NCBI RefSeq assembly: GCF_040047665.1
Contig: NZ_CP157355.1
Span: 124,001 to 188,000 of the forward strand
Direction of reading: 5' to 3'
DNA length: 64,000 bases
DNA from: Chitinibacter sp. FCG-7
GTDB lineage: Bacteria > Pseudomonadota > Gammaproteobacteria > Burkholderiales > Chitinibacteraceae
The position numbers and the translations under genes were made by a program. Positions 39,189-48,402 of this stretch are shown piece after piece. How positions within the stretch are numbered: the first letter of the stretch is position 1; each line of letters begins with the position of its first letter. The notes beneath the pieces are model-generated. The model was given only the letters and a program-made list of their open reading frames with translations. It was not told the DNA's origin and searched no databases.

Positions 39189-42100
39189 TGCGCGGCCTCT
39201 CCTTCTTCCCAACCATCGGCCAAAAACTCATCCAGATCATCGTCCAGCGTGCGCTGCTGCAAGCAGGCGTACATCGGCAGCACAATTTGCTCGCACCAAT
39301 ACACAAACTGCTCGCGCTCCGGCTTATTGTCTGCGTCGAGTTGATCTAGCGGATCATCCGGCCAGAGCAGCTGGTTTTGCGGCTCCATCCATTCGCCATC
39401 AGCCATACCCGCGCGTTTAAAGCTCGGCGGCAGCCATTTTTTCAGTGCCGCGTCCCAGCGCTTTTCCTCATTATCGTGCTGCGCCCACGCCAGCGCGGTT
39501 TTCGGGAAAAACGGCAACGGTGCGCTCATTGCGGCGTGATAAAAGCGGACAAGATCAGCCAGATGATCACGCGCCTGCTCGGCGGCAATTGCCGGGAAAT
39601 ACAGTACGCGTTCGGGCGAGAGCCAGCGGGTTTCGCACTTAATTGCCCCCTCTGCCACAGCACTTGAAGCAGACTTAGATACAGACACACACAGCGCCAG
39701 ATGCTCGATCCAGGCGCGCAAGACATCGCGCGAATAAATCTGGCTGCGCGCTACCAGCCGACCCGCTGGGTAGCAATCGGCCAGCCAGCCGGTGATGGTG
39801 GTTTTGTGGCCATCCACACTGAGCGAAATATCTACCGGCTGCGGCGGCAGCTCACCCTCGGCGCCGCCTTCGGGAGAACGATACTGCTGCAGCGCCAGAC
39901 GCAACTCATCAGCGGCGTTCAATTGCGCATCAACGAGCAAATCGCCCGGCGTACCTAGGGGGGTATCACCCTGCGCAACAACCAGTGCCTTGGCTGCAAG
40001 GCCATACCTCAAGCCCAGATCACGAACGCGGCGATCTCGGAAGTCTTGCAGATCAAAGGCTTCGTCGTCGGGCAAGCTGCTTTCGATCTCGTCCAGATAC
40101 AAAAACGCGCGGTAGCGCAGAAAATGCACCGCCGGTTTGCAGACACAAGCGGCCAGCTCATCGAGCAGCAACTCGGCAGGCAGGCTGAAAGGTGGGTACG
40201 CCGCTGGCACGGCCTTGGCTTCAACTTGCACGGCAGCAATTTGTGCCGCTGCAGCGCACCATAGCGGATTGAAAGATTGCAGGCGGGTATTGCCCTGAAA
40301 TGCAGTCTGGCTAAAGGGTTGCAGCGGATACTGGGTGGTTAGCTGCGCAAGCAAATGCTCGCGGCGAACTTCCGGGGACGCGTCCAAATCACCTTCCAGC
40401 AAAAAGCCTTGCGCCACGCAATCGAGTACATCGCTGACCAGCACCGACGGCGGAAAATGCGCGTCGTCTTTCAAGCTGCGCCCCACCCACGACAGATACA
40501 GCTTCTCGCGCGCGGCGAGCAGAATATCGAGAAACAGATAGCGATCGTCCAGTCTGCGCGAGCGATCGCCCAGCTGCGGATGCTGCGCAATCAGATCAAA
40601 ACCGGCATTGGGCGGATTGCGCGGAAAATCGGTTTCGTTCAGCCCCAGTACTGCAATCACGCGGAACGGCAGCCCGCGCATCGGCACCATGGTACAAAAC
40701 GTCACGCCACGCGACATAAAGCCCGAACCACGGCTGCTGGTTTCAAAGCGGTGCGCCAGCCAATCTTTGACGACTTCACGCGGGATCAGGTGTGAGCGAC
40801 TGCAGTCATCTTCGCTAGATTGATCCACAAGAGAAACAGGAGCATCGACGTCCCCCCCTTTGTCAAAGGGGGAAAACGCTGACATTTGATCCTCAGCTGC
40901 CAGCCCAGCCAATTGGGCTTCGTCGGCCAGCTCGCTCACTGCGCTGCGGATTGCGTCGGCCAGCTTGAGCTGGGTCTCGTCACCTTCGTCAAACTGGACA
41001 AAAGCATCGAGCAATTGCAACGCCGTATCGCGCCACGCAATCAGGCTGCGCGCTTGCGACAGCGCATCGCGCCAGACTTTGAGCGTAGCGATAAAGCGCA
41101 TCAGTTTGGCCAGCAGCGCCGCTTGCGAGCCTTCCAGATCATCCCATGGCGCGATAGCCAAAGCAGCATCAGCCCCTCCAGCGCCAGACCACAGCGGTAG
41201 ATCATCGCCTGCCAGCGCATTGGGCAGCGCCAGTCCAAGCAATAGTCTGTCCAGCCCGGCCTGCCAGGTGTTGGCCGCACCCATATCGGCCAGATCAAAC
41301 TCGGCGCGGTGCGCAGCATCCAGCCCCCAGCGGATGCCAGCACTGGTAATCCAATGGCGCAAGGTGGGCAAATCGGCTAGCGCAATGCCAAAACGCGCCG
41401 CCACTTGCGGCGTTTCCAGCAGGCCATAAATCTCGTCGGCCTTGCAACGGCTCTCGGGCAGCGCCATTAATTGCAAAAACACCGCCACCGCCGGGCATTC
41501 CTGCTGCACCGTCAGATCGGCGATATTGAACGGAATATTCGGCGCGTTCGACGCTTTTGCCCCGCCAAACACTGCCTCGATCAGCGGCGCGTAGGGCTCC
41601 ATTTGCGGCAGCAGCACGGCAATATCAGACGCGAGCAAGCTAGTATCAGCAGCCAGCATCGCCGCCAGCCTGTCGTGCAGCACTTCAACTTCGCGCATGG
41701 CGCTGTGGCAGACATGAAAAGTCAGCGACTGATCGGTTCTGGTGATCACGCGTGCACTCGCGGCATCGCGGTTAAACAGATTCAGAATGTCCGATTGCAG
41801 CGTGTGCAGCAGGCTGGGTTCAGCCTCGCTTTCAATCGGATCGGTAAACAGCCATTGCTCGCCGCCGCCCGCCCACGGAAAAGACTCGGTCACGGCGCGG
41901 TAAAAATCGCGCCCGGCCTTGCCCATGCTGGCGAGCAGCGGATGGCCAACGTCCAGATACATCGCCTCCTGCTGCTGGCCTTGTTGCTTCACAACTTCGC
42001 GGGCGATGACTTTCGGGCTGACAATCGCCCCCCACTCCTCGCGGCAGGGATTAAGCAGGAATAAATTCACGTCGATATGCTCGGCCAACGCCCCGAGTAC

Positions 42101-42793
42101 ATCGATATACGCGGGTGGCATACCGGCAATCCCAAAAACGGTAATGCGCTCGGGCAGCCGACGAGCCAGGCTGGAGCCGTCGGCCTGCCATTGCTGGAAC
42201 AGGCGGACAAACATATCGGCGCGGTGTGGCGCCTGCGCCCCTCCTGCAGCCGCAGAATCGGCAACAATACTGGCTCTCACTTCCCGCCAGAGCGTCGCCT
42301 GCCAGGCTTCATCCGGCCCCAGGCCGACCAGCCGCCCGGCTTCCCACTCGGTGATCCAGTGGCTGCGAAAAACCAGATACTGGTCGAACACGTCAGCGAG
42401 CTTGCCCGCTAGCGCCATCCGCCGCCGCGCATCGCCCTCGGCCAGATAGGCGGCGACAATCGGGCTTGCCTCGCGGGCTTGCGACTGCGGCAATAAAGCA
42501 AACAGCCGCCATGCCAGCGGGCTGCTGCTATACGGCGATTGCGCCTGCAAATCAGGCATCGCGTCTTTGAGCAAAGACCAGACAAAACTGGCGGGCAGCT
42601 GAAAATCAATCCCTGCACAGATGCCAACCTGATCGGCCAGCTTGAAACGCAACCAGCGCTCCATCCCTTTGCTCGACACGATGATTTTCTCGCTGGCAAA
42701 CGGGTCGGACAGCGGCACAGCAAACAGCGCCTGCAGCAGCAGAAACAGGTTTTCCAAGCGATTGGACTGGTAAATATTCAGGCGGGAGGTCAT
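39185..42793 (-). CDS. recC: Exodeoxyribonuclease V subunit gamma (RecC)
   Basis: 1202 residues from ATG 42793 (MTSRLNIYQSNRLENLFLL), which matches the RecC N-terminus. Upstream in-frame starts at 42805 and 42955 are possible but unsupported. It contains KGMERWLRFKLADQVGICAGI, LPASFVWSL and MVPMRGLPFRVIAVLGLNETDFPR in the middle. RecC is a helicase-like, non-ATPase subunit that recognises Chi. The order recC-recB-recD is the common compact operon outside the enterics. Confidence 0.95.
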   Translation of the reverse strand: MTSRLNIYQSNRLENLFLLLQALFAVPLSDPFASEKIIVSSKGMERWLRFKLADQVGICAGIDFQLPASFVWSLLKDAMPDLQAQSPYSSSPLAWRLFALLPQSQAREASPIVAAYLAEGDARRRMALAGKLADVFDQYLVFRSHWITEWEAGRLVGLGPDEAWQATLWREVRASIVADSAAAGGAQAPHRADMFVRLFQQWQADGSSLARRLPERITVFGIAGMPPAYIDVLGALAEHIDVNLFLLNPCREEWGAIVSPKVIAREVVKQQGQQQEAMYLDVGHPLLASMGKAGRDFYRAVTESFPWAGGGEQWLFTDPIESEAEPSLLHTLQSDILNLFNRDAASARVITRTDQSLTFHVCHSAMREVEVLHDRLAAMLAADTSLLASDIAVLLPQMEPYAPLIEAVFGGAKASNAPNIPFNIADLTVQQECPAVAVFLQLMALPESRCKADEIYGLLETPQVAARFGIALADLPTLRHWITSAGIRWGLDAAHRAEFDLADMGAANTWQAGLDRLLLGLALPNALAGDDLPLWSGAGGADAALAIAPWDDLEGSQAALLAKLMRFIATLKVWRDALSQARSLIAWRDTALQLLDAFVQFDEGDETQLKLADAIRSAVSELADEAQLAGLAAEDQMSAFSPFDKGGDVDAPVSLVDQSSEDDCSRSHLIPREVVKDWLAHRFETSSRGSGFMSRGVTFCTMVPMRGLPFRVIAVLGLNETDFPRNPPNAGFDLIAQHPQLGDRSRRLDDRYLFLDILLAAREKLYLSWVGRSLKDDAHFPPSVLVSDVLDCVAQGFLLEGDLDASPEVRREHLLAQLTTQYPLQPFSQTAFQGNTRLQSFNPLWCAAAAQIAAVQVEAKAVPAAYPPFSLPAELLLDELAACVCKPAVHFLRYRAFLYLDEIESSLPDDEAFDLQDFRDRRVRDLGLRYGLAAKALVVAQGDTPLGTPGDLLVDAQLNAADELRLALQQYRSPEGGAEGELPPQPVDISLSVDGHKTTITGWLADCYPAGRLVARSQIYSRDVLRAWIEHLALCVSVSKSASSAVAEGAIKCETRWLSPERVLYFPAIAAEQARDHLADLVRFYHAAMSAPLPFFPKTALAWAQHDNEEKRWDAALKKWLPPSFKRAGMADGEWMEPQNQLLWPDDPLDQLDADNKPEREQFVYWCEQIVLPMYACLQQRTLDDDLDEFLADGWEEGEAAQ

Positions 42794-42891
42794 GGCGAGG
42801 TCCATTGAGATTGACAGCATTCTAACTGATTTGAGGGCTGACTTTAGCCTGACGACCTTCAAGCTTGTTGCAAATCGGCCCACTTCCCGCC

Positions 42892-42924
42892 CGCTTGTAA
42901 GCCAGGATTGACGGCTTACAAGCG
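42892..42924. other. Inverted repeat upstream of the lyase gene
   Basis: CGCTTGTAAGCC (42892-42903) pairs perfectly with GGCTTACAAGCG (42913-42924) around a 9-base centre. It lies about 95 bases before the ATG of the chitin-binding lyase gene and about 100 bases before the divergent recC start. There is no T-run. It could be an operator or hairpin; function unknown. Confidence 0.45.
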
Positions 42925-43019
42925 AGTCCATACGCTCTGGACGCTGGCCATTCATTTGGCCAGCCCTACAAAAAAATCAAACGAGGAGACAGCCAGCTCA
43001 CTGGCTGCAGGAGAACGCA

Positions 43020-44549
43020 ATGAATGCATGGATCAAACCCGGCCTAATCGTGCTCGGGATGGTAAGTACACTGCACGCGAGTGCCGCGTGTCGAGGCAAC
43101 TGGGCAGAGGGCCTGAGCTACGTGGCTGGCGATACGGTGCAATACCAAAGCAATGTGTATACCGCACAAGTCACCCACACCGCCTATATTGGCACCAACT
43201 GGAACCCGCTGGCCGCGCCGACATTGTGGAAAGCCGGCGGCACCTGTGGTGCAACGGCAAGCCCCACCCCCACTGTAAAACCCACCGCCACACCAACAGC
43301 AGTCCCCACAGCAACGCCAACTGTAAAACCAAGCGCAAGCCCAACTCTCAAGCCGACAGCTACCCCGCTGCTGACGACCAGCCCAAGTCCGACTCCGAAA
43401 CCGACAGTGACACCGACTGCGACCCCTACTGCCACACCAACGGCAACGCCAGCGGCCACCTCAACTCCAACGGCCAGCCCGACACCCACACCTGTAAATA
43501 CCGCGACGCCAACACCTGCCGTAACACCGCAGCCCGGTAGCGAGCCAAGCCAGATCATTCTGCGCAACCGCTTTGACCAGCACGCCACAGGTCTGTATCA
43601 GGCAGCACAATTTACCGCCGACTGGGGCATTGCGCCGGGTAGCTCGGCCGGTGTGTCCGCTGGTCGCCTGAGCATCGTGGCCGATCCGGCACAAGCTGGG
43701 AACAAGGTCTTGCGCGTTAGCTATATGGCCGGTCAAGTCGGCGGCAATTCAGCCATGACATTTGATGCGCCGCTGCCCGGCAATGCGAAGTCGCTGTTTT
43801 TGCAATACAAGCTGCGCTTTGACCAGAGCTTTAGCTGGGTCAAAGGCGGCAAACTGCCTGGCCTGGGCGGCGGCGATACGCCAAGTGGCTGTATCCAGAA
43901 TGGCACTTTTGATGGCTTTACCACCCGGCTGATGTGGCGTGAAAACGGACTGGGCTTCCAGTATTACTATTTCCCGAACAAAGTCGAGCAATGCGGCGAT
44001 TACGCAGGGCTGGCACGGCGCTTTGAAGCTGGCCGCTGGTACACGCTCACCCAGCAGGTGGTCCTGAACGATATCGGCCAGGCCAACGGAGAATTCCGTC
44101 AATGGATTGATGGCGAGCTGGTACTGGAAAACAAGGCCATGCTGCTGCGCAACGCAGCCAGCGTCAGCATTTCGGCCATCAAAATGGACACCTTCTTTGG
44201 CGGCAGCAGCAGTGACTGGGCACCGGCGAGCGAACAGTATGCGTATTTTGACGAGATTATCGTCAGCGCAGATTCACCGCTGGGTCTGGTTGACACCCGG
44301 GTTACACCACCCGTCTATAGCCACCCGATTGCGGCTTACCCGCAATGGCAAGCAGGCAGCATCTACACCGCCAATAGTGTGGTCTACCGCATTGATAGCA
44401 GCGGCAAATACCGCTACTTCAAGGCGCGCGGCTATACCGCAGCAGGCATTGACCCGCTCAACAGTCATCTGCTCGATCTCTATGTCGGCGTCTATTCCCC
44501 CATCCGTTTTGACACCGCACAGAAATGGATAGAGCTGAGTAAACCCTGA
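43020..44549 (+). CDS. Secreted chitin-binding module plus PL14-like polysaccharide lyase
   Basis: 509 residues. A signal peptide (about 1-22, ending HASA) is followed by a CBM5/12-type chitin-binding module (about 26-76; [34 protein letters not shown]). Next comes a Thr/Pro-rich linker (about 80-172) of TPTAT-like repeats. The catalytic part (about 178-425) resembles family 14 polysaccharide lyases, with [24 protein letters not shown] and QYYYFPN. A C-terminal domain (about 430-509; [19 protein letters not shown]) looks like a second binding module. The enzyme would act outside the cell on alginate-like or mixed polysaccharide. The exact substrate is inference. An AraC-type regulator lies convergently next to it. 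Confidence 0.75.
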   Translation: MNAWIKPGLIVLGMVSTLHASAACRGNWAEGLSYVAGDTVQYQSNVYTAQVTHTAYIGTNWNPLAAPTLWKAGGTCGATASPTPTVKPTATPTAVPTATPTVKPSASPTLKPTATPLLTTSPSPTPKPTVTPTATPTATPTATPAATSTPTASPTPTPVNTATPTPAVTPQPGSEPSQIILRNRFDQHATGLYQAAQFTADWGIAPGSSAGVSAGRLSIVADPAQAGNKVLRVSYMAGQVGGNSAMTFDAPLPGNAKSLFLQYKLRFDQSFSWVKGGKLPGLGGGDTPSGCIQNGTFDGFTTRLMWRENGLGFQYYYFPNKVEQCGDYAGLARRFEAGRWYTLTQQVVLNDIGQANGEFRQWIDGELVLENKAMLLRNAASVSISAIKMDTFFGGSSSDWAPASEQYAYFDEIIVSADSPLGLVDTRVTPPVYSHPIAAYPQWQAGSIYTANSVVYRIDSSGKYRYFKARGYTAAGIDPLNSHLLDLYVGVYSPIRFDTAQKWIELSKP

Positions 44550-44596
44550 TCACCAAGCAGGTCGGCATAAGAAGCTGCCATCCTGCATCACCGTAT

Positions 44597-44630
44597 CTGC
44601 TGATCATGGCCATCGGTCATAGATCAGCAG
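44597..44630. terminator. Inverted repeat between lyase and regulator genes
   Basis: CTGCTGATC (44597-44605) pairs with GATCAGCAG (44622-44630). It lies in the 104-base gap between two convergent genes. No T-run is present, so it is at best a weak bidirectional terminator. Confidence 0.35.
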
Positions 44631-44653
44631 AACTCAAACCAGACAGCAGCGCC

Positions 44654-45514
44654 TCAATCAGCAACCGCCAGCCAGATTTCAGTGCGCAGATCTTTTGGCT
44701 CGGTATTGCACGGATCATTCAGATACAGCTCAATGCCCGGCACCGACAGCGGCATTTCACCACTCTGTGGCAGCCACGTCGCAATCAGCCACTGGTAGGC
44801 TTTATCTAGCTCGCTATAAGCACCCCGATGCTCGATCACGGCATAACGCCCGGCCGGGATGTGCGTTCTGTGCAAATCCGGTGGCAATTGGCCCTCGCCC
44901 GTAATTTCAACGCAGGCATCCGAGTGCAATTGCGCACCGACAATGCCTTGCTGCACATCCGCCGGATCATCGTGATACAAGCCAAACCAGCGCGCATCCG
45001 GCATCAGAGGCAACTGCGGCGCAGCCAATTCAAGCAGGCTGAACGCCTCGCCAATATTCAAATAAGCGCCAAGATGCCGCCGCGCCGCCAAATGAATCGG
45101 CATTGCCAGGGTACGAAATTCAATTTGATACATGGCCATCTCCTGAGTGGTTTCAAAACGGGGGTGCTGGCGATGCAAGCGACGATATGCACCCGGCGTC
45201 ATGCCGTAAGCAATCGCAAAAGCACGGACAAAGGCAGCACTACTTTGATACCCGGCACGCTGCGCCACGCGAAGCTGCGTTAAATCGCCGCGCATCAGAT
45301 CGCGTGAAGCAAAATGCAAACGCACGCGCTGCTGCGTAGCCGCCACGGTTTCGCCCATCATTTCGCGATAAATCCGGTGAAAATGAAAAGGCGAAAAGTG
45401 CGCAATCTCGGCCAACTGCGCCGTAGTAAACGACCGCGCCGGGTCTTGCCACAAAGTGTGCACCACCCGAATCAAACGCCGTGCGTAGTCCTGCTGTGTC
45501 CTGACTTTATTCAT
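44654..45514 (-). CDS. AraC-family regulator with GyrI-like domain
   Basis: 286 residues from ATG 45514 (MNKVRTQQDYARRLIRVVH), with a GGGGGGCAGG site just upstream; an earlier in-frame start is not favoured. The N-terminal double helix-turn-helix (about 12-112) includes TTAQLAEIAHFSPFHFHRIYREMMGE-like helix and AGYQSSAAFVRAFAIAYGMTPGAYRR. The C-terminal part (about 130-286) fits the GyrI-like small-molecule binding fold. Such fused regulators sense drugs or small ligands. No target is evident. Confidence 0.85.
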   Translation of the reverse strand: MNKVRTQQDYARRLIRVVHTLWQDPARSFTTAQLAEIAHFSPFHFHRIYREMMGETVAATQQRVRLHFASRDLMRGDLTQLRVAQRAGYQSSAAFVRAFAIAYGMTPGAYRRLHRQHPRFETTQEMAMYQIEFRTLAMPIHLAARRHLGAYLNIGEAFSLLELAAPQLPLMPDARWFGLYHDDPADVQQGIVGAQLHSDACVEITGEGQLPPDLHRTHIPAGRYAVIEHRGAYSELDKAYQWLIATWLPQSGEMPLSVPGIELYLNDPCNTEPKDLRTEIWLAVAD

Positions 45515-45570
45515 CCTGCCCCCCAACACCACTGTAAGTGCAATCAATTGATTCAGGCTGCTCAATTGCC

Positions 45571-45779
45571 GCTAACAGCCGCCAAAACAGAACGCCAAAC
45601 TACCATCGACACGCCTGCGATGGCAGGGGTATATAGAGGAAGATCAGTCTGTAATTGAATTTTCGAGCAACACCTAGGCACGTATATGCCGCAACCATCG
45701 GGGTGCACAACATCCCCGGTATCTGCGCCGAGCGAGGAACGGGCGGGGCGGGGTTTCGGTTGCGCCTGTTTTGTTAAGC
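45571..45779. repeat. Dispersed repeat R1, copy i
   Basis: A 209-base unit from GCTAACAG to TTAAGC. It includes GATGGCAGGGGTATATAGAG, an AATTGAATTT centre, CACCTAGGCACGTATATGCC, and CGCCGAGCGAGGAACGGGCG towards its end. It is nearly identical in length and layout to the copy at 47882-48090 and related to 46144-46303. Similarity to copy ii appears to continue to about 45835. The rest of the 45515-46381 gap shows no gene; its reading frames are shadows. The region 45840-46140 is unique-looking but without features I can name. Confidence 0.85.
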
Positions 45780-46143
45780 ACAACCGCCGCCCCGATCCGT
45801 CCGCAGCGATGGCATCGGCATCGCCGACACAGATGCCATCGTGGTATTGGCCTGCTGATGCAGGCGATAAACCGGCGGTTTCGCCCGCCGGACGAGCAAG
45901 GGACGGGTCTTGCGCCGTCCCTTGCAACCCCCGCGCGCCCGATCGCCGCGAAACCCCGTCCGTCCGGCAATTGGCAAGGCGACGCGGAAACTCGCGTTGC
46001 GCTAGCGTCGCAACGCTCAAACAGCCGCGTCTTAAAATGGCCCAAGGCCACAGTCTCCGCTAGGGCAACAAGTTGCCAAGCTCCGCCATGCCTTGCCAAT
46101 CACCTCCCGAACGGCGCGTCTCCACGGGCAATCTGTGCTAATT

Positions 46144-46303
46144 AGCGCAGGGGTATATCCACCAAAGCCAAACCAAAATTAATTTTCAGAGCAACACCAA
46201 GACAGGTATGTGCCGCAATCGTCGGGCTGCGCCAATTCCCCTGCATCAGCGCCGAGCGAGGAACGGGCGGGGCGGGGTTTCGGCGGGGCCTGTTTTGTTA
46301 AGC
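46144..46303. repeat. Dispersed repeat R1, copy ii (shorter)
   Basis: About 160 bases from AGCGCAGGGGTATAT to TTAAGC. It shares GAGCAACACC, GGTATGTGCCG and the GAGCGAGGAACGGGCGGGGC block with copies i and iii, but its left part differs. It ends about 78 bases before the IS481-family element. A TCCCGC/GCGGGA hairpin lies between. Confidence 0.8.
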
Positions 46304-46374
46304 CACGCCGCCGCCTCGACCCGTCCGCAGCGAGGGCATCCCGCGTAGCGGGACGCAGATGCGGGGTTGAAAGG

Positions 46375-47595
46375 TCAAGAACATAGGTTACACATTACTT
46401 CACCAACATGGGTGACACTTTTAATGTTAAATAATCTTAAATAATCGTTTTTTGCACCTTTCACTTCACGTTCATCGAGTGAACCCAGTCGAACTGGCCC
46501 GAAATACACATCCCAGATTCCTTCGTCCACCAGCTCTAATCCTATCCACTCATCTCGCAGCAAATAACCAATATAAACTCGTAAACTACGCCAATAAATC
46601 AAACCACTCTGGCAGACTCGCCCGCGCTCAAAGTAATCTGGATAAACCAACTCCGGCAGTTGTTCTGGGTAACTCCTTGTCGATTTTGCATAGGCGGAGC
46701 TCGGTACTTGCTGACCCAAGCCTTCATGCAAACGCCCCTCGTTATAATGCTGCCGAAACTCATCCAAACGCATTTGCTGCTGTACTAAATCAGCTGCGCC
46801 AACAGCCCCGATCCTTTGTTTTAAGGTGCGATGCATCCGTTCATGTCGCCCATTTTGCTGCGGCTGACCTGGTGTTATCCGCTCAGGAATGATCCCCAAG
46901 CGGATCCACCAAATCGCCAATTTGGATAGGCCGCCAACTCCAACACTGGCAAATGGACACCCATTATCACTACGAATCCGCTCGGGCAGCCCGTACTCCC
47001 GAAACAAGCGCTCAAAGACCGCTTTAGCGTCCGCTGTCGTCGTGTTGCACAGACCTTCACAGCTGAGTAAATAGCGACTGGCATGATCCATAACCGTGAG
47101 TGGGTAGCACCACTGGCCATTGCCCAACTTGAACTGCCCTTTGTAATCTACACTCCATAATTGATTTGCTTGATTCGCCACTTTTAGCGGCTTGATCGAG
47201 CGTACCGTTCGTGCCACCCTGCTGCGGCTTTTAACGCATCCTGCGCTTTTTAAAATATTGTAAATCGTCGTCTGCGACGGGGTCTGAGCCTCACCAAATT
47301 GAGCCAGCAGCAAAGGTTGGATTTTCTTTGCCCCAAGTACGTCGCCTTTATAATTCCTAAACTTCAGCACCGCCTCACGCACAATATATGGGGTAACAGC
47401 AGGTGCATGAGGCCGACGGCTGCGCTCTTGCAAGCCATCAATCCCCTGTGCGCGATAGCGCTGCACCCATTTATATCCCGTTTTGCGGCTGATCCCATAC
47501 AACCCGCACAGTGCCTTGAATGCCAGATCACCGCGCAAGTAATCTGCGATAAATTTCACCTTCTCATCCATTGGTTTCACCTCTTGCCACGGCAT
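46375..47595 (-). CDS. IS481-family transposase
   Basis: 406 residues. The N-terminal helix-turn-helix (LCGLYGISRKTGYKWVQRYR) is followed by an integrase-core domain with VDYKGQF (first Asp), IRSDNGCPFAS (second Asp) and HERMHRTLKQRI (Glu region), the DDE catalytic set. The gene runs through its own left terminal repeat, and the stop codon at 46375-46377 lies outside the element. The last residues VTHVGEVMCNLC are thus encoded by the terminal repeat. The start may be ATG 47595 or 47571. Confidence 0.9.
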   Translation of the reverse strand: MPWQEVKPMDEKVKFIADYLRGDLAFKALCGLYGISRKTGYKWVQRYRAQGIDGLQERSRRPHAPAVTPYIVREAVLKFRNYKGDVLGAKKIQPLLLAQFGEAQTPSQTTIYNILKSAGCVKSRSRVARTVRSIKPLKVANQANQLWSVDYKGQFKLGNGQWCYPLTVMDHASRYLLSCEGLCNTTTADAKAVFERLFREYGLPERIRSDNGCPFASVGVGGLSKLAIWWIRLGIIPERITPGQPQQNGRHERMHRTLKQRIGAVGAADLVQQQMRLDEFRQHYNEGRLHEGLGQQVPSSAYAKSTRSYPEQLPELVYPDYFERGRVCQSGLIYWRSLRVYIGYLLRDEWIGLELVDEGIWDVYFGPVRLGSLDEREVKGAKNDYLRLFNIKSVTHVGEVMCNLCS

Positions 47596-47669
47596 AGCGT
47601 GCTCCGGTTGCGCGTATCACAGACCAGAGAAAGTGTTACCTATGTGTTTGAAGTAATGTGTTACCTATG
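46382..47669 (-). mobile_element. IS481-family insertion sequence
   Basis: About 1.29 kb bounded by imperfect inverted repeats of about 40 bases: CATAGGTTACACATTACTTC at 46382 and its near match read inward from 47669. Each end holds two copies of a CATAGGTAACAC-like word about 22-25 bases apart, probably the transposase binding sites. No target duplication is visible at the two edges, so the element may have been rearranged after insertion, or its exact ends differ from the call. It sits inside the repeat-rich island. Confidence 0.8.
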
Positions 47670-47684
47670 ATTGTGAACCGTACC

Positions 47685-47731
47685 GGTCGCCTTTCTTTGC
47701 TGACTTTCTTTGGCGAAGCAAAGAAAGTCAG
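47685..47731. repeat. Hairpin repeat, copy B
   Basis: A perfect 13-bp stem, CTGACTTTCTTTG (47700-47712) with CAAAGAAAGTCAG (47719-47731) around GCGAAG. The third arm lies at 47690-47699 (CCTTTCTTTG-like). It is the reverse-complement relative of the unit at 31749-31790, with paired stem differences. It lies just right of the IS481 element. Confidence 0.75.
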
Positions 47732-47791
47732 TGCCGCGGCGCACAGCCGCCAATGCTCATTGATTAAGTGTTGCAGACAAAGATAAACAAC

Positions 47792-47878
47792 GTAGGACGC
47801 GGTTAGCCAAAGGCGTAACCGGCCAACGAGTACCCGAATCAACAGACATCAATAAGCGCGGGTCAAGACCCGCCCTAC
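47792..47878. repeat. REP-like unit, copy 1
   Basis: About 87 bases with inverted ends GTAGG and CCTAC. The left part can fold as CGGTTAGCC/GGCGTAACCG and the right part as GCGGGTC/GACCCGC. It matches the unit at 48144-48231. Confidence 0.7.
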
Positions 47879-47881
47879 ACG

Positions 47882-48090
47882 GCTAACAGTCGCCAAAGCA
47901 AAACGCCAAACCATCATCAACACGCCTGCGATGGCAGGGGTATATAGAGAAAAATCAGTTTGCAATTGAATTTCAGAGCTACACCTAGGCATGTATATGC
48001 CGCAACCATCGGGCTGCACAACATCCCTGGTATCTGCGCCGAGCGAGGAATGGGCGGGGCGGGAATTCGGTTGCGCCTGTTTTGTAAAGC
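47882..48090. repeat. Dispersed repeat R1, copy iii
   Basis: 209 bases, the same length as copy i, from GCTAACAG to GTAAAGC. It shares the GATGGCAGGGGTATATAGAG start and the GAGCGAGGAATGGGCGGGGC block with scattered substitutions. It sits between the two REP-like units. No gene is present in 47670-48402; the open frames are shadows of the repeats. Confidence 0.85.
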
Positions 48091-48143
48091 GGGGTAGCCG
48101 CTCGATGCTCGTTGATTAAGTGCTGCAGACAACGAAAAATAAC

Positions 48144-48231
48144 GTAGGGCGCGGTTAGCCGAAGGCGTAACCCGCCAATCAATATCCGAATCAGCAAACA
48201 ATCAATCCGAGCGGGTCGAGACCCGCGCTAC
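48144..48231. repeat. REP-like unit, copy 2
   Basis: 88 bases with ends GTAGGGCGCGG and CCCGCGCTAC. It has an inner GGTTAGCC-GAA-GGCGTAACC fold and GCGGGTC/GACCCGC near the right end. A short left flank, GATTAAGTGCTGCAGACAA, also recurs at about 47762 and 48283. Confidence 0.7.
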
Positions 48232-48402
48232 ACAACTGCCGGTCTGCGCCACGGAACGCGCAATGATAGAATCGTACCAACGGCAGTTTGATTAATACTT
48301 GCAGACAATGAAATAACGGTTTCGCGGTGAACGTTGGACTTCATTGCATGAAGCCCTGTCCACAGTACAAATCACGCTCAATATTGTCTTGGAATAAAAA
48401 CT

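Noticed and set aside
43184..43588. Minus-strand Val/Gly-repeat frame inside the lyase gene
   Set aside because: It is the reverse reading of the Thr/Pro linker repeats.
45686..46145. Several overlapping frames of 120-150 codons in the repeat island
   Set aside because: They overlap on both strands in GC-rich repeat sequence, and related frames recur in the repeat copies, so they are shadows.
45571..48231. CRISPR array
   Set aside because: The repeats are long, few and unevenly spaced, with no short regular repeat-spacer pattern and no cas genes.
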